Below are positions 34,331 through 45,502 of a stretch of DNA of 60,418 nt, piece by piece. The notes beneath the pieces are model-generated. The model had not been told where the DNA came from. It searched no databases and worked only from the letters and a program-made list of their open reading frames with translations. The DNA comes from Ramazzottius varieornatus (lineage: Eukaryota; Tardigrada; Eutardigrada; Parachela; Ramazzottiidae). The position numbers and the translations under genes were made by a program. The stretch's first letter is position 1. Each line of letters begins with the position of its first letter. The stretch spans positions 7,852,232 through 7,912,649 of the forward strand of contig BDGG01000001.1 of NCBI GenBank assembly GCA_001949185.1. Direction: 5' to 3'.

Positions 34331-36418
34331 CTCACAAGGGATTAACACCAATCGGTTCCCTCTGACGAGATTCAGGTTGCGCAGTCTGATAGAGGACAGT
34401 TTCCTCCACAGATTGAGCTAAACAAAAGGTCCTAAAAGAAAGCCTGAAATTAATTATGGGAAGAGGAAGTCAAGTACAAGTTTGCCGATGGTGACGTAAA
34501 CGGCATGGCCAAATCAAAACATTTGATTGTTTGGTAGTTGATTTGCTTTTGATTGAGTACTGCCCTGTACTGATCTTTTTCAGCCCTTAAGTGGCATCGT
34601 CTTTGAAAACTCAGTCAACCTTCGCAAGAGTCTTCCGTGAAACATGGACGCCGTCAACCCGATGAATGTTCTCAAGCTTCTCGGAGTGGACTATAGACAG
34701 ACTTTCCAGCTTGACAATGCCCCAAGTGAAGCTGATAAGCTGTTGAAGGAAGTTAACAAGGGTAAGACTGATTATGTAACTCAAATCGAAAACATTGCTA
34801 AACACCATGTCGGAAGTTGTTACTAACCTGTCACTGTCTAGGCTTAAATGACGAGAAGGTTGCAGGAACTGGCACACCTCTACGAGCAACCGAAGAAGAT
34901 CTCCAGTGTGATCTGCAAATTGATCATGCAACGTTCGAGGATTTTAAGAAGTCTATCATTAGCTTCAACTTATTGAGTGCTCCCGACGAAGCGGAGTTCG
35001 ATGACAACGTGACGACCAATACTTCTTCCAGCGGCACTGAACCTTCTTCACATGAACTGTTCGTTCCAACAATTCCAGATACAAGAGCCGGACCCAGTCA
35101 GATGATTTACTTGGACTATAAGAAACGTTCGGTTGCGTTTTGGAGACACGCGACTTCGAAAAAACGACGCAGTCTTACAGCAGTCCAAAATCGATTTACA
35201 AGAGTAACCAGTGTCCGTCAATTGCAAGATTGGGAGAAGCATATGGAAGCGGGTGGTTCACGTGTGGACAAGCTGAATGCGCTTAGACTGGAAACTGGGA
35301 AGCAGTTCTTTTTGGCGAAGAAGAAGCATGTGGTCAAGGATCTGGATCTTCGGCGACGGGCACTTACAGCAAATCTGGCCGTGGGTTTGGAGAGTTCAAA
35401 GCGTCTCCTGACTGGATTGGAAAACGAAAACGGTATATTTTCATATCCGTTTGCAGCGATAGATTTGTTATCTATCGTTAAAATTAATCAGTTAATTAAT
35501 TATTTCAGATATTACAGTATTTGCGATCGAAAGCTCACGGAGTTTGTGACTGAAAAGTCCGTCAAGGAACTTCCAAAGGTGGAACAGAGCGCCGCCGACT
35601 GTGTAGCTCTCGTCCGATCAAGGATCGCAGATTACGGACTGGACTGTCTGTGGAATGCGGATCAGTCAGGTTTTGAATATGAGATGAGACCTGGTCGTAC
35701 GTTGGATATTTGTGGTGTTAAACACGTGGAAGCTATAACCCAGTCCGAAAACTCCATGACTCATAGTTACACCGTAATGATGACTGTTTCTCCTGAAAAG
35801 ATGACTAAGAAGCTCTACTTGGAATGGTGTGCTGAGGTCTTTTTTCCACATATGGTGGACCGGTGCATTCTGCTGGCTGGTTCCTGGACGACTTTCAACG
35901 ATCAAGACTCGGTGATGGAACTCAAACCTGACAACTTGGAATACGAAATGCTTCGAATCCCGCCGAAAGTGACCGAAGATATTCAGCCTCTCGATGTTCT
36001 GTTTTTCAGAATGTACAACGGATTCTTCAAAATGATTTCTAACTTCGTGATTCTGCACAACTCACCTATCCAAATGCATCACAGTTTGCGGTTGGTGCAT
36101 TGGTTTGCGGTTGGTGCAAGGGTCCTCTTTGCTTCTCCCATTTCTACGATGTCTACCACCTCTGTGAACTATATATTCCTCTTTTTGTATTGACACTTGG
36201 CAGAGGTTTTCATACAGTGAGGACTGTAGATCAAAAAGCAAGATTGCCGTTTACGTCACCAGCGGCAAACTTGTACTTAACTTCCTCTTCCCATAATTAA
36301 TTTCAGGATTTCTTTAGGACCTTTTGTTCAGCTCAATCTGTGGGGGAAACTGTCCTCTATCAGACTGCGCATCCTGAATCTCGTCAGAGGGAACCGATTG
36401 GCGTTAATACCTTGTCAG
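34331..36418. mobile_element. pogo/Tigger-like DNA transposon with about 170-bp terminal inverted repeats
   Basis: The sequence at 34331-34503 recurs as its reverse complement at 36246-36418 with only a handful of mismatches and one or two small indels. Ends read CTCACAAGGGATTAAC and CTGACAAGGTATTAAC. The span of about 2.09 kb encloses a single plus-strand transposase gene. The high arm similarity implies a recent insertion. The target duplication is not clear by eye. Confidence 0.85.
34644..36193 (+). CDS. DDE transposase of the pogo/Tigger-like element
   Basis: The first exon, 34644 to 34760 (MDAVNPMNVLKLLGVDYR...), is followed by a donor and a good acceptor ending at 34841. The frame then runs to 36193. 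The N-terminal part carries a helical basic region (VQNRFTRVTSVRQLQDWEKHM) in the place of the DNA-binding domain of pogo relatives. The DDE domain has the first Asp in LWNADQSGFEYEM, PGRTLDICGVKHVEAI, and the late Asp in EDIQPLDVLFFRMYNGFFK. The block that should hold the second Asp (LLLDSW in relatives) reads LLAGSW, so a catalytic acid seems lost through a one-base change. A second possible intron at 35433-35508 does not keep the frame, so it is probably coding. The protein may be a dead transposase despite its intact frame. Confidence 0.7.
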
Positions 36419-36573
36419 TTTACCGATACTCAGCACTTTCGGCAAGCCTTTCGGCAGGTCGGTGAAAGTTTATCTGAGAAACACTGCAAGTTCCGGTTTG
36501 AGTTCCATCGTCCCTTTCGGATCCTTCTCCTCTCTCTAACTTGTGAATTTACTTGGCCTACTGTTCCGCAAAG

Positions 36574-39468
36574 ATGGCTGAATTGACTATTCGAGTTTTG
36601 GAACTGTTGGCGCAGAAAGATGGCGAAATCAGCTCTGAGGAGATGGCTCAACAGCTGAACGAAGATCATCAACGTGTCATCGGAGCCATCAAGAGTCTAC
36701 AAGGAGTGGGCGAGGATCTTCTTCAAGTTAAGCAAGTCACCTCTACCCGATGGATGTTGACGGAAGAAGGGACAGAAATTACCAGGTGTGGCAGCCATGA
36801 GTACCGTGTTCTACAGATGGTCAAAGCTGGTTATCAACACAAGGAGCAAATCGAGGTAGGAAACTTACTTCGTGTAAATCGACACATGACATCATAGTGT
36901 TACGGACGAATGCATGGCTTAGTGACGTCACTCTTACGAAGTGTTTGACGCCATGCGCGGGTACACTTGAGAGAGTGTAGTACTGATGCAATATTGCCTC
37001 ATCCATATGTGATCGTTTCTTTTCGGTTGTAGAAGACTTTTGCGTATGGAGATGTGGGCCTGAAGAAAGCTCTGGCCCAGAAATGGATAGAGTACGACAA
37101 GAGTGCTGGAGGGAATGCTTTGCGAGTGACAGCGACGGGAATGGAAGCGGCAGTCGACCAGCTGTGCTTGGTGCTTCGTCGGCTGGAAACTGGCGACGGT
37201 GCGGAATCTCTATCTAAGCACGGGAAGAAAAACTTCGAGAAAGCCGTACTGGACTGCAAGAAACGTGGTCTGGTCGATAAGAGGTAGTTTTTCTCACTCC
37301 CGTTCAGCTGTATGTTTGTGCATCGGGAATATCGTTCGTTGGTGACGAAACGGGTCTTGTTTTGCAGAGATGTGGCCGTTTTCCTGGTGTCCAAAGGAAC
37401 GAAATTTTCAACTTCTGTTAGTAAAGCCGAAGCCGATTTGACAGTCGAAATGCTAACCAAGTTGGTGAAGCCACTTTCGCAAAGCTCTTTACAATGGAAC
37501 TGGAAAACGAAGTCGACAAGATCATTTTTCGAGTGGCGCGCGCTCTCAGCGAGCAGCAGTGGTAGTGTGCGTCACTCACGAGTACAATGAAACTTGACAA
37601 GATGGTTTTCCCAGGTGGCGCACGTTTTGGCCAGTCGCCATGAAATCGTACGCCACTTGGTAAAGCAGTCTTCTACAGTACGTGCCGAGCTTCCGGTTTA
37701 TTCAGATGTGTCGCCTGAAGAATTTGCGGATTTCACGTCTTCGATAGCTTCGTCAGCGATATTCCGTACAGAGTGTTCGCTGAAGGTTTGCAACGTCGGC
37801 TGACGGTAGTTGTGATCTTTTCTCAGAGATGGCTGGAAAGAAAAGAAATTCAAAGAATACAATTTCGATGCGTTGGGTGTCGCTCCTTCCGGCGGATATT
37901 ATCATCCGCTAATGAAAGTTCGCTCGGAATTTCGACAAATCTTCCTGGAAATGGGGTTAAGTGTCACGTGTTGGCTTTCTCCCTCAATGCCAGTGTCTGA
38001 TTTTTTCTTAATTGCATTTGCAAAATACGGGATGTAATGGACTGACTTCTGCTGTTTTGTCATTGCAGATTTGTGGAAATGCCGACCAACAACTTCGTGG
38101 AAAGTTCTTTCTGGAATTTTGATGCGCTGTTCGTACCGCAACAACATCCAGCTCGCGACGTCCAAGATACCTTCTTCGTTTCCGGTACACGTGCGAAAGC
38201 GATAAGAGGGTTCGATGAAAAACTCGTCCACACCGCTTCTTCAAGTGGCGCACGGTTCCAGTTAATAACACTGAAAACGTGCGTCACTTGGAGAGACAGA
38301 AGACAAATCCGACAAGATTGCTTTGATAAGTGGTGCATGTTCTTCCTAATGACTCGAAGCGTGCGCCAATTGGGGAAAAGGTCTTGTCGATTCGCTTACC
38401 GAGCTCCCATTTGTGGTTTCGGTCGTTCGGGTGATTGAAACTTTTATTTCTGTTTGGTTGAAATACACGTTCGCATTCGTACCATCACTGGACCTGGCAT
38501 ATTCATCCTCCCCGATTTTCTGCGTCTGTTCAATGCGTATTTTATCTGTTGCAGATCCAGCTGAGACGACTCAGTTTCCCGAAAAGTACCTCGCAGAAGT
38601 GCGGAAAGTCCACACGGAAGGTGGATATGGGTCGACGGGCTACAATGTCCCCTTCGATATGAAAGAGACCCAGAAGAATATCTTGCGGACTCACACCACC
38701 GCTGTGTCAGCCCAGATGCTCTATCGGCTAGCCCAACAGGTACGGACCATACAGCTCTCGCAAATGTGCTTTTTGAGTAGATCGTTCTGTTTCCGCAGAA
38801 AATCTTCCAACCGGCGAAGTACTTCAGCATCGACAGAGTCTTCCGCAACGAGAACCTCGACGCAACGCACTTGGCCGAATTCCACCAGATTGAAGGCGTG
38901 GTAGCTGACTACGATCTGTCCCTTGGACATCTGATCGGTATCCTGTACGCCTTCTTCCAAAAACTCGGCATTCAGAAGCTGCGCTTCAAACCTGCCTACA
39001 ATCCTTACACGGAACCTAGCATGGAAATTTTCAGCTATCACGAAGGTGTGTGACGAAAGTATGCAGGTATAACTGGGAACTCGGCAGACAGACTCGACCA
39101 GATTTCTTTTCCAAGCGGCGCACATTCTCTGGATTAATGGCTGAGAAGGTGCGCCACTTGGGAAACCAATCTGGTCGAATTGTTTGGACGAGCTCCTAAC
39201 TTATTGCGATGGCTTAGAGTTCACCATTGTTGTTGCTCTTGTTGTAGGATTGAAGAAATGGGTGGAAGTGGGCAATTCGGGCGTCTTCAGGCCGGAAATG
39301 CTGCTGCCGATGGGCCTACCGGAGAACGTGGTGGTCATTGCATGGGGCTTGTCGCTGGAACGACCCACAATGATCAAATATGCAGTCGATAACATTCGTG
39401 ATTTAGTTGGACATAAAGTCGATCTTGAGATGGTCCAGTCTAATCCCATATGCAGGCTGGACAAATGA
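36574..39468 (+). CDS. FARSA: Phenylalanine--tRNA ligase alpha subunit (cytosolic)
   Basis: Eight exons: 36574-36855, 37033-37283, 37368-37460, 37827-37955, 38069-38184, 38555-38739, 38799-39045, 39248-39468. All phases agree, giving 507 residues against 508 in human. The enzyme charges tRNA-Phe in the cytosol as an alpha2-beta2 tetramer. The N-terminal third holds the winged-helix tRNA-binding domains ([14 protein letters not shown]). The class II core has [19 protein letters not shown], motif 2 ([20 protein letters not shown]) and motif 3 ([12 protein letters not shown]). Exon 3 ends at ACC AA|gttggt because this restores [13 protein letters not shown], colinear with the human protein. Introns 3, 5 and 7 carry five copies of the GTGGCGCA hairpin repeat. 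Identification is certain. Confidence 0.96.
37512..37597. repeat. GTGGCGCA hairpin repeat, copy 5 (PheRS intron 3)
   Basis: The left arm GTCGACAAGATC...GAGTGGCGC and the right arm GCGTCACTC...ACTTGACAAG are inverted. The loop has diverged from the other copies. It abuts the next copy, sharing its last bases. Confidence 0.65.
37593..37678. repeat. GTGGCGCA hairpin repeat, copy 6 (PheRS intron 3)
   Basis: TTGACAAGATGGTTTTCCCA then GGTGGCGCAC pairs with TACGCCACTTGGTAAAGCAG then TCTTCTACA. About 28 bases pair on each side of a short loop containing GGCCAGT. Confidence 0.8.
38233..38310. repeat. GTGGCGCA hairpin repeat, copy 7 (PheRS intron 5)
   Basis: TTCAAGTGGCGCACG and CGTGCGTCACTTGGA flank the loop CCAGTTAATAACACTGAAAA. 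The outer arms are weaker than in copy 8, which follows directly. Confidence 0.75.
38309..38393. repeat. GTGGCGCA hairpin repeat, copy 8 (PheRS intron 5)
   Basis: CCGACAAGATTGCTTTGATA then AGTGGTGCATG pairs with GCGTGCGCCAATTGGGGAAA then AGGTCTTGTCG. The terminal motif CGACAAGA is present at both ends. Confidence 0.8.
39094..39178. repeat. GTGGCGCA hairpin repeat, copy 9 (PheRS intron 7), best preserved
   Basis: TCGACCAGATTTCTTTTCCA then AGCGGCGCAC at the left pairs with GTGCGCCACTTGGGAAACCA then ATCTGGTCGA at the right. Nearly perfect arms of about 30 bases enclose a loop of about 25 bases. The total is 85 bp and defines the family's ends. Confidence 0.85.
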
Positions 39469-39870
39469 TTTTATTTTTTGGTTTTTACTCGATAATCTTT
39501 GAGCAAAAGATTGAAGTAAAGCTGGCTGTTTTGTGTACAACAGTTTGTTACTTTCTTGCCAGCGCTGCCTTGTGGATTCATTAGCTGGTAACCTTACTTT
39601 TGTCGTTCGATACTAACCCTCATACACGCGAACCGATGACAACAAGTTTCAGAAACTCGACGGGTACTCGACCATGTGAATTTCAGACTGTAAAGTTCGG
39701 TAAAATCAAGCCGAAATACTGGTTACTTTTTGACACTATTATACAGCTGATTTACAGCTTTATGATTACAGTGTGATTTTGTAGCTAGTAACTGAATGTA
39801 CTGTAGTTTAAACACCAGCCAAAGAATATGCTCTGGCTGCCTGTGCGGTTCCGTATGCTTGAGCTAAGTA

Positions 39871-40363
39871 CTGTAACCCTTCTAACATCTTTAGTACGTC
39901 ACTCAAGTTAAATCTACATGTCGCGAAAAAAGAGAGTTTGCAGTGCTTCAAGCACGCCTACCACAGTGATCTCACAGTTACGTCAGATCTGACAATAGAC
40001 TGCTGAAATAAGCTAATTTCCAGTTTCCAAATTCCGAATGCGTTTTGAGAATCCCGGTTCACCACTGATCCTTGTTTCTGATCCTTGTTTCCTTGTGCCA
40101 GTTGAAGAACCGTCGGAAACTGAGCTGATACAGATTTCTCAATTTGCAGAAAATGTGGTTGGCTTCGACGATGATGTAAGCTGAACACTTTTTTACTTCC
40201 CGTCATTTCTCTCTACTCGGCTGATACTTCCATGTTTCCAACGTTTTTTATCTGTTGCTGAGGTTGCTCTGACGTAACTGTAATCTGACCAAGCGGTTGC
40301 CTTCGTAATGCTTCTCTTAAGCAAAAGACCAGTGACGTACTAAAGATGTTAGAAGGGTTACAG
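39871..40363. mobile_element. Non-autonomous TA-flanked transposon, 493 bp
   Basis: CTGTAACCCTTCTAACATCT then TTAGTACGTCACT at the left end is repeated exactly inverted at the right end (AGTGACGTACTAAAG...GGGTTACAG). TA lies on both sides (39869-39870, 40364-40365). It encodes nothing recognisable. The termini CTGTA and TACAG and the TA duplication suggest a Tc1/mariner-type relative. Confidence 0.8.
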
Positions 40364-40365
40364 TA

Positions 40366-40510
40366 CTGTAAAAACCCGCTGCGTCCGCGCATCACGTCAT
40401 CGTACACGTGAAGTACAGATCCGGTCCGGCTTTACTGCCTGTTCAACCCCCTGCGGGGGTGCATCGTTACGTATGTGTACGTACTGCGCGGACGCAGCGG
40501 GTTTTTACAG
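40366..40510. mobile_element. Non-autonomous TA-flanked MITE, 145 bp
   Basis: CTGTAAAAACCCGCTGCGTC then CGCGCA at the left is exactly inverted at the right (TGCGCGGACG...GGGTTTTTACAG). TA precedes (40364-40365, shared with the 493-bp element) and follows (40511-40512). An inner palindrome CCCCCTGCGGGGG sits in the middle. A diverged copy is at 8636-8764. Confidence 0.85.
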
Positions 40511-40512
40511 TA

Positions 40513-43196
40513 CTTGTACTCAATGATTCATGAGCCGTTTACTGCATTGATATTTACCGCATTAATAGCTATCCTTACCTGGTGACCATATGCATGGTAA
40601 CACATAGCATAGCTAATCCTTACCGCACTCGGGCCTTGGCCTATTTTGCGTTTATGTCCGGTCTGGCAAGCTGAATATGTCAAGTGGCATCCACGCACAC
40701 AAGTATCCGGAGATATTCCGATTTTGTTGAAGTGAAAAGCGTGGAAGGAAACTGGTTGACTATCAATTGGCCTTTTCTAGTGCTCTTCAGATAGATTCTG
40801 TCTGGTCATATCTTTGATACCAGGACGAGAGTCGAAACTCTGCGATGATCAACACCCGAGGTCAGTGATACCAAGTGCGTCATATTCAAAGAGATTCAAA
40901 TTTTAGCCTTCGTACCAGGAATGGATGAGTGGAAAATCTGGTTATAGATATCAGTTTCTCTCCATTTGAGTGGACCAATCATCTGTAGAGTTCAAGCTCT
41001 GTTGTGTGAATCATACATGTCACACAACGGGAACCGTATGACTGAGTTCAAGTTTGTGTCTTTGGCGGACGTTTTACCGTGTTCGCAAAACCGCAAAATA
41101 CCGAGGCATTCAATCTTGATTCAGGTACGAACCGAGCTGGTTACTGGTAAGTTTGGGTACGAGGGCCTAATTGTGAAGTTGAACGGCGTAGGCCGAGGTT
41201 GTAAACTTAGCGGTTCCTTGTAGAGCGTAGGCCTTTTGACGGTCTACTCCGAATATTCGGCGGCTAACTTTACAACTCCGACACCAGCCGGCTAATTTTA
41301 CAACTTTGCTCTCGTTGGTCAAGTGGCATTTGCGTACACAAATCCTCAGCGCAACTGTAATTTTGTTGAGTTGGATACCACTCATACCAGTACACGTGAA
41401 GAGCCATGGCTGAGTATTTATCGGGTAGGGTGCCTCTATAGTGCTATTCACACCGGTTCTGTCGGGCCATTACTTGGGACGGTAATTGAATTTTGAAGTG
41501 ATCGGTTTTTGTGGCCCTAAGTGTCTTTAATTTAAATAGAGTAAATTCTCACCCTCCTTGCTGGGATTCGCTGAGTGGAATATCTGGTTATGTCTCTAGG
41601 CGGTGAAGGTCGAGCTCTTGCAGTACCTCTAGACTGGAAACGCGAGTGTGGGTCAGGGCATGTGGAATAAAATCCTGTAAGGACGTTGGGTTCAAATACT
41701 GAATTTTGGACACCGGGATTTCTGCGATTGTTTACTGGGTGTTTTTGAGAACAGCACGAGAAGGCCGCAGTGCAGTGGCCGCGCCGGAGTTTTATAGCGA
41801 AGAAGCCGCCCTTGCCACCATTGATGGACTGCGTAATTACAGCACGAGTCGATGAACAGAGTTCAGTCTACTTTGTTCAACTCTCGGTGTGGTCTCCTGT
41901 TAGGAGATCTGTTGTTGCTACTCCACTGTCGCCTCCTCATTCAACCATGTTAGGGATAGTAAAGTCGATCATAAGTACCTCAAGGTCTACGTGCTTCATT
42001 TTGGTCCGCCGATATCTACTGAGTCTTTTTTCACAATTCACGCCCACCCACCCTCATGCGGGTCCGAGGCTTACGGACACATTAAATTTAGTCATCTTGC
42101 AAAAAGAGAGTCCACATATTTAGGACAGTCACGCGTTTCCAGCAGTACGAGCACGTCCACACTGAAACAGAAACCTTGACGGCAGCTGGTTTGCTATAAA
42201 TGTTGACGATATTACGCAGACGAAATTTAATGAATCTGTCTGGTGGTGTCTGAACTTGCCGTGGTGTTCGCCCTATAGTTGCGTAATCAAACTGATACAT
42301 CCCTTGGCCCCAATTAATCGACCCTTCAAGCTCGAACTGGAGGCAAGACAATTGGGAATTTATCACGTGACCGCTGGCGTATGCTGCTGTTATTTTGTCA
42401 CGCAGGGGAAAGCGATTTAGCTTGAGTACAAGTCACGAGTAACAGTAAGCCGAGTTTCGATCGAACGTCAAAGTAACACTTCGGTCGACCTGTCGCGAAC
42501 GAATCGGTCACCGTTGAATCGCATATCTTACGTCAGTAGTCGCAAAAACAGTGACGCAAGACAGGCGAAATTTACCAGTACCGACTAACTCCTGTTTTCG
42601 GGACCAAACAGCTGGATTCCTCAAGTATTCTCGAGAGAAATTCAGAGAACAACAGAAAACAAAGGGGTATTATGTCTCCTGAGCATATGTATAGTATAAA
42701 TCTCATGTATCTTTGAAAATACGAAAAACCAGTTCCACGGCTTGCTGCATAGAATGGCTTCGCATGGTCCATCCGAATGAAATCTATGAACACACACTCA
42801 TACAGCAAAGGTGCAGCGCGATAGTTGTCCTACAATCTGTACTATGAGGCGGGTTAATAGAACTGAGTGCCCTGTGGCGCAACTTTGGTAATCCGAGTCG
42901 AAACAGTCGCCGCAGCATTATGTTACGCGCTGGAAATTTGTTCGCCTTCATGCGCAGCCAGCTTACACGGAGGCGATTAACAATATACTGTAAATAACTC
43001 TGTATCTGTGCTTGTTATTCGACACAATATACTTCACGATCTAGCGTTCAAGAAATGCGTCTATTTGATGCCTAAAACAACATACATTAATTATACAAGA
43101 GTAGAATGAGAGGTGACAGTTTGTGTCCTTGCGATGAACCGTTTTTGCGATACAAAAATACCTTGCCTGATATTCAGGCGTGATGGTGTAGTTAAT
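40513..43196. other. Gene-poor stretch with degenerate internal repeats
   Basis: No gene recognised. Two segments echo each other: CAAGTGGCAT...CACACAAGTATCC near 40680 with a similar one near 41318. TGAGTGGAAAATCTGGTTAT near 40926 echoes TGAGTGGAATATCTGGTTAT near 41572. This hints at an old duplication of about 640 bp. Confidence 0.4.
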
Positions 43197-45502
43197 CTAA
43201 AAGCCATAAGTGTAGTCTGAATCGAAAAGTACTGCATACCGAGGAGTACAAGCACCGTTTTGCGCTTGTGGGTTAGCCTGTCTGTCCAGGATTTCCTTTG
43301 CTTTGGCGATGAGACTAGTTAAGCTCTGTACAACGAAGTCGCAATTCTCCATAGCGTCACCTGATTCCGTCTCCAGACGTGCAGCGAGGTTATTCAGAGA
43401 GTCTTCCAGGTTTCTGCAACTGTTGACCACGCTAATGCGGAGTTCTCGGCCGTTGTCTGTCGGGGGCGAGGGGGGTACTGCGCAGTGGGAAACAGTCGCC
43501 GTAGGGCTGGTACCAACTGATATCGGTTTGTCGGAAAGAGCAGCAGTCTCTGTAGCTTTGTCAGTTACCTGCACATGCCGCTGGCACTCAAGACAGGACA
43601 GGACCGTGGTTTCTCGACTCTTAGCCTTCCTACAGCTGATTGTACTTGAATCTGTATGTCCGTCAAAGAGCTCGGTGAAACTTGCGAGAGAATTCGATCT
43701 TCCAGGTCGATCACGTTCGGGACCTGTTTGTTCCAACCCTGCTGTTATACCGGCAGGGGAGAATTCGGATAGAACTGGGGAAAAGTCCGTAGTTAGTTCG
43801 AGAAAATGATAGTCATCGTCCAAAGCGGCTGTTTCCGAAGATCGAGGAGAGATTGGTGAGAAAAGCTGGACGTTCTGATTAGCTTTCCCATAAAGTTTTA
43901 CAGTGTCCTTTGTACAACGGAACTCCTGCTGACTTGTGAAATCACGACTTTTGACGTCGTTCGATTGAAGTCTTTCTAACGACTGACTTGTGACAGGTAC
44001 AAAATCGCAGGCAGGTGTTTCAACTGACGGAGGTGATAAGGTGGTTGAATCTGAGCGAGATTTCTGACGAATTGCAAGGGAACTGACAATCGTCCACGGG
44101 AAAGCAACGCTTTGGGTTGCCGCTGACAACCGGGACTGGGACGAAACCTCGAACTTGCTTCCAGAACTACTAGGGAAGGCCTGATCACCAAAGACACGGC
44201 GGACTAGAACAGCCAAGCTTCGCCTAGCTCTGGGCGATCTTTTCTTTTTGGTGGGTGGAAAACCAGCTTGATCACTTAGCGGTATATCGTTATCCTGGAG
44301 ATACGAGGAAAAAGAGACCGAAGGCTCCCTACTGGACGACTTTGTCCTCGACGATTTTGACCTTTTCGACCTGCTGCGCCGAAAGAACTTTTAGAGTATG
44401 TTTAGATATAACAGGTTTCGTTTCTCACCTTATTCTCTTTCGCCTCTCGTTTTTGAGATTTTGAGGAGTGGACGCCTGGCCAATCACTGCCTGGCTACCA
44501 ACAAACGAAAACCTTTGACCTCGGGAAGCTGTTTTCTTGCTCCGTTGGTCTTCCGCAACCGAAAGCTGAACAACCCCAGTTGGCGGTCCAACAGATAGAC
44601 ATTCGCCCACGTCCACTTCGGACTCCGGAAGACCAGGTGACATGGCATGGCGGACCTCCTCCAGAGAAGGAATGACGTTTAAGATACTGATTGACCACTC
44701 CCTATCGACGTGAGGTAGGTCTAAAGTTGGCGACATGGCATCAAGTTGCACATCCTGTATTGTCCTTTTGCTCATACGTTCTTTGGCCGATCCGGTTACG
44801 CCGTTTGACGTTTTCGATGAAAACTTTCCGATTCCATGGCCATGAGGTTCGATTGCTACTACTGTCATGGTCTTCGGGTAGATGTGGATGCTTCCGTCGC
44901 AAACACCGCTCTGGACATGCGGAGCCATGTCAATACATTGATAAATAGCAAGTTCTTTGTCTGCCTTCCCCTTGAAACAGTATTTTTATCTGGAGTAAGA
45001 GCAAAAGGACCTCGACTTTGTATTTCGAAATTCAAAATAGAAAGGCGGATTTACCATCAGAATTTCCACTGTCCGGAGCTGTTTGAAGTTTGTTGGTAAG
45101 GTCTTTCACCAGGTTGCTGTCTTGTTTTCTTGTTGGTCGAAGGTGGGGTACAACAACTGCTTGAAAATGGAGCCCCTTCGTGTTGAGTACTCGTTCCAGA
45201 AGTATTCCAGAATATACCGCCTGGCAATCAATTACGGAGCGTAATAATGACAAAAACGCGGCGAGTCTTCGTACGGACTTTTTCGCCGTATATCATGGGT
45301 CGCGTGGAAGACACGGAGATATAATCGGGAGCATAAGTAAGACAAACTTAATGTACTTATCTGTGGAGCGACATCGAGATCTAAACTTATTCTTCCGATC
45401 GTTGACGTCTTGTGGTGCACAAATTCGGATATCTTTGAACAAACTTTTTTGCCAAAAGTAGGGGGAAGATAATTCCACACCTATTCGTTCCGTTCTACTC
45501 AT
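43197..45502 (-). CDS. Uncharacterised Ser/Thr-rich protein, about 688 residues
   Basis: Four-exon model: 45502-45357, 45266-45055, 44960-44429, 44373-43197, with phases 2, 1 and 2 matching. The last intron (55 bp, gtgag...gcgcag) is well supported; the two upstream acceptors have weak pyrimidine tracts. The N terminus looks globular (LAAFLSLLRSVIDCQAVYSGILLERVLNTKGLHFQAVVVPHLRP). The middle has KELAIYQCIDMAPHV and a HGHGIGKF segment. The long last exon is polar, rich in Ser, Thr, Glu and Arg, including PPTKKKRSPRARR, a likely nuclear localisation signal. It ends with a predicted helical stretch (LNNLAARLETESGDAMENCD). I do not recognise the family. A nuclear role is inferred from the basic motif only. 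Confidence 0.5.

Noticed and set aside
37461-37511. Extra PheRS coding sequence [14 protein letters not shown] after exon 3
   Set aside because: The human protein has nothing here, and a donor at 37461 restores exact colinearity with matching phase.
41770-42123. 117-codon frame in the gene-poor region
   Set aside because: No domain, signal peptide or splice context, and it sits among degenerate repeats.
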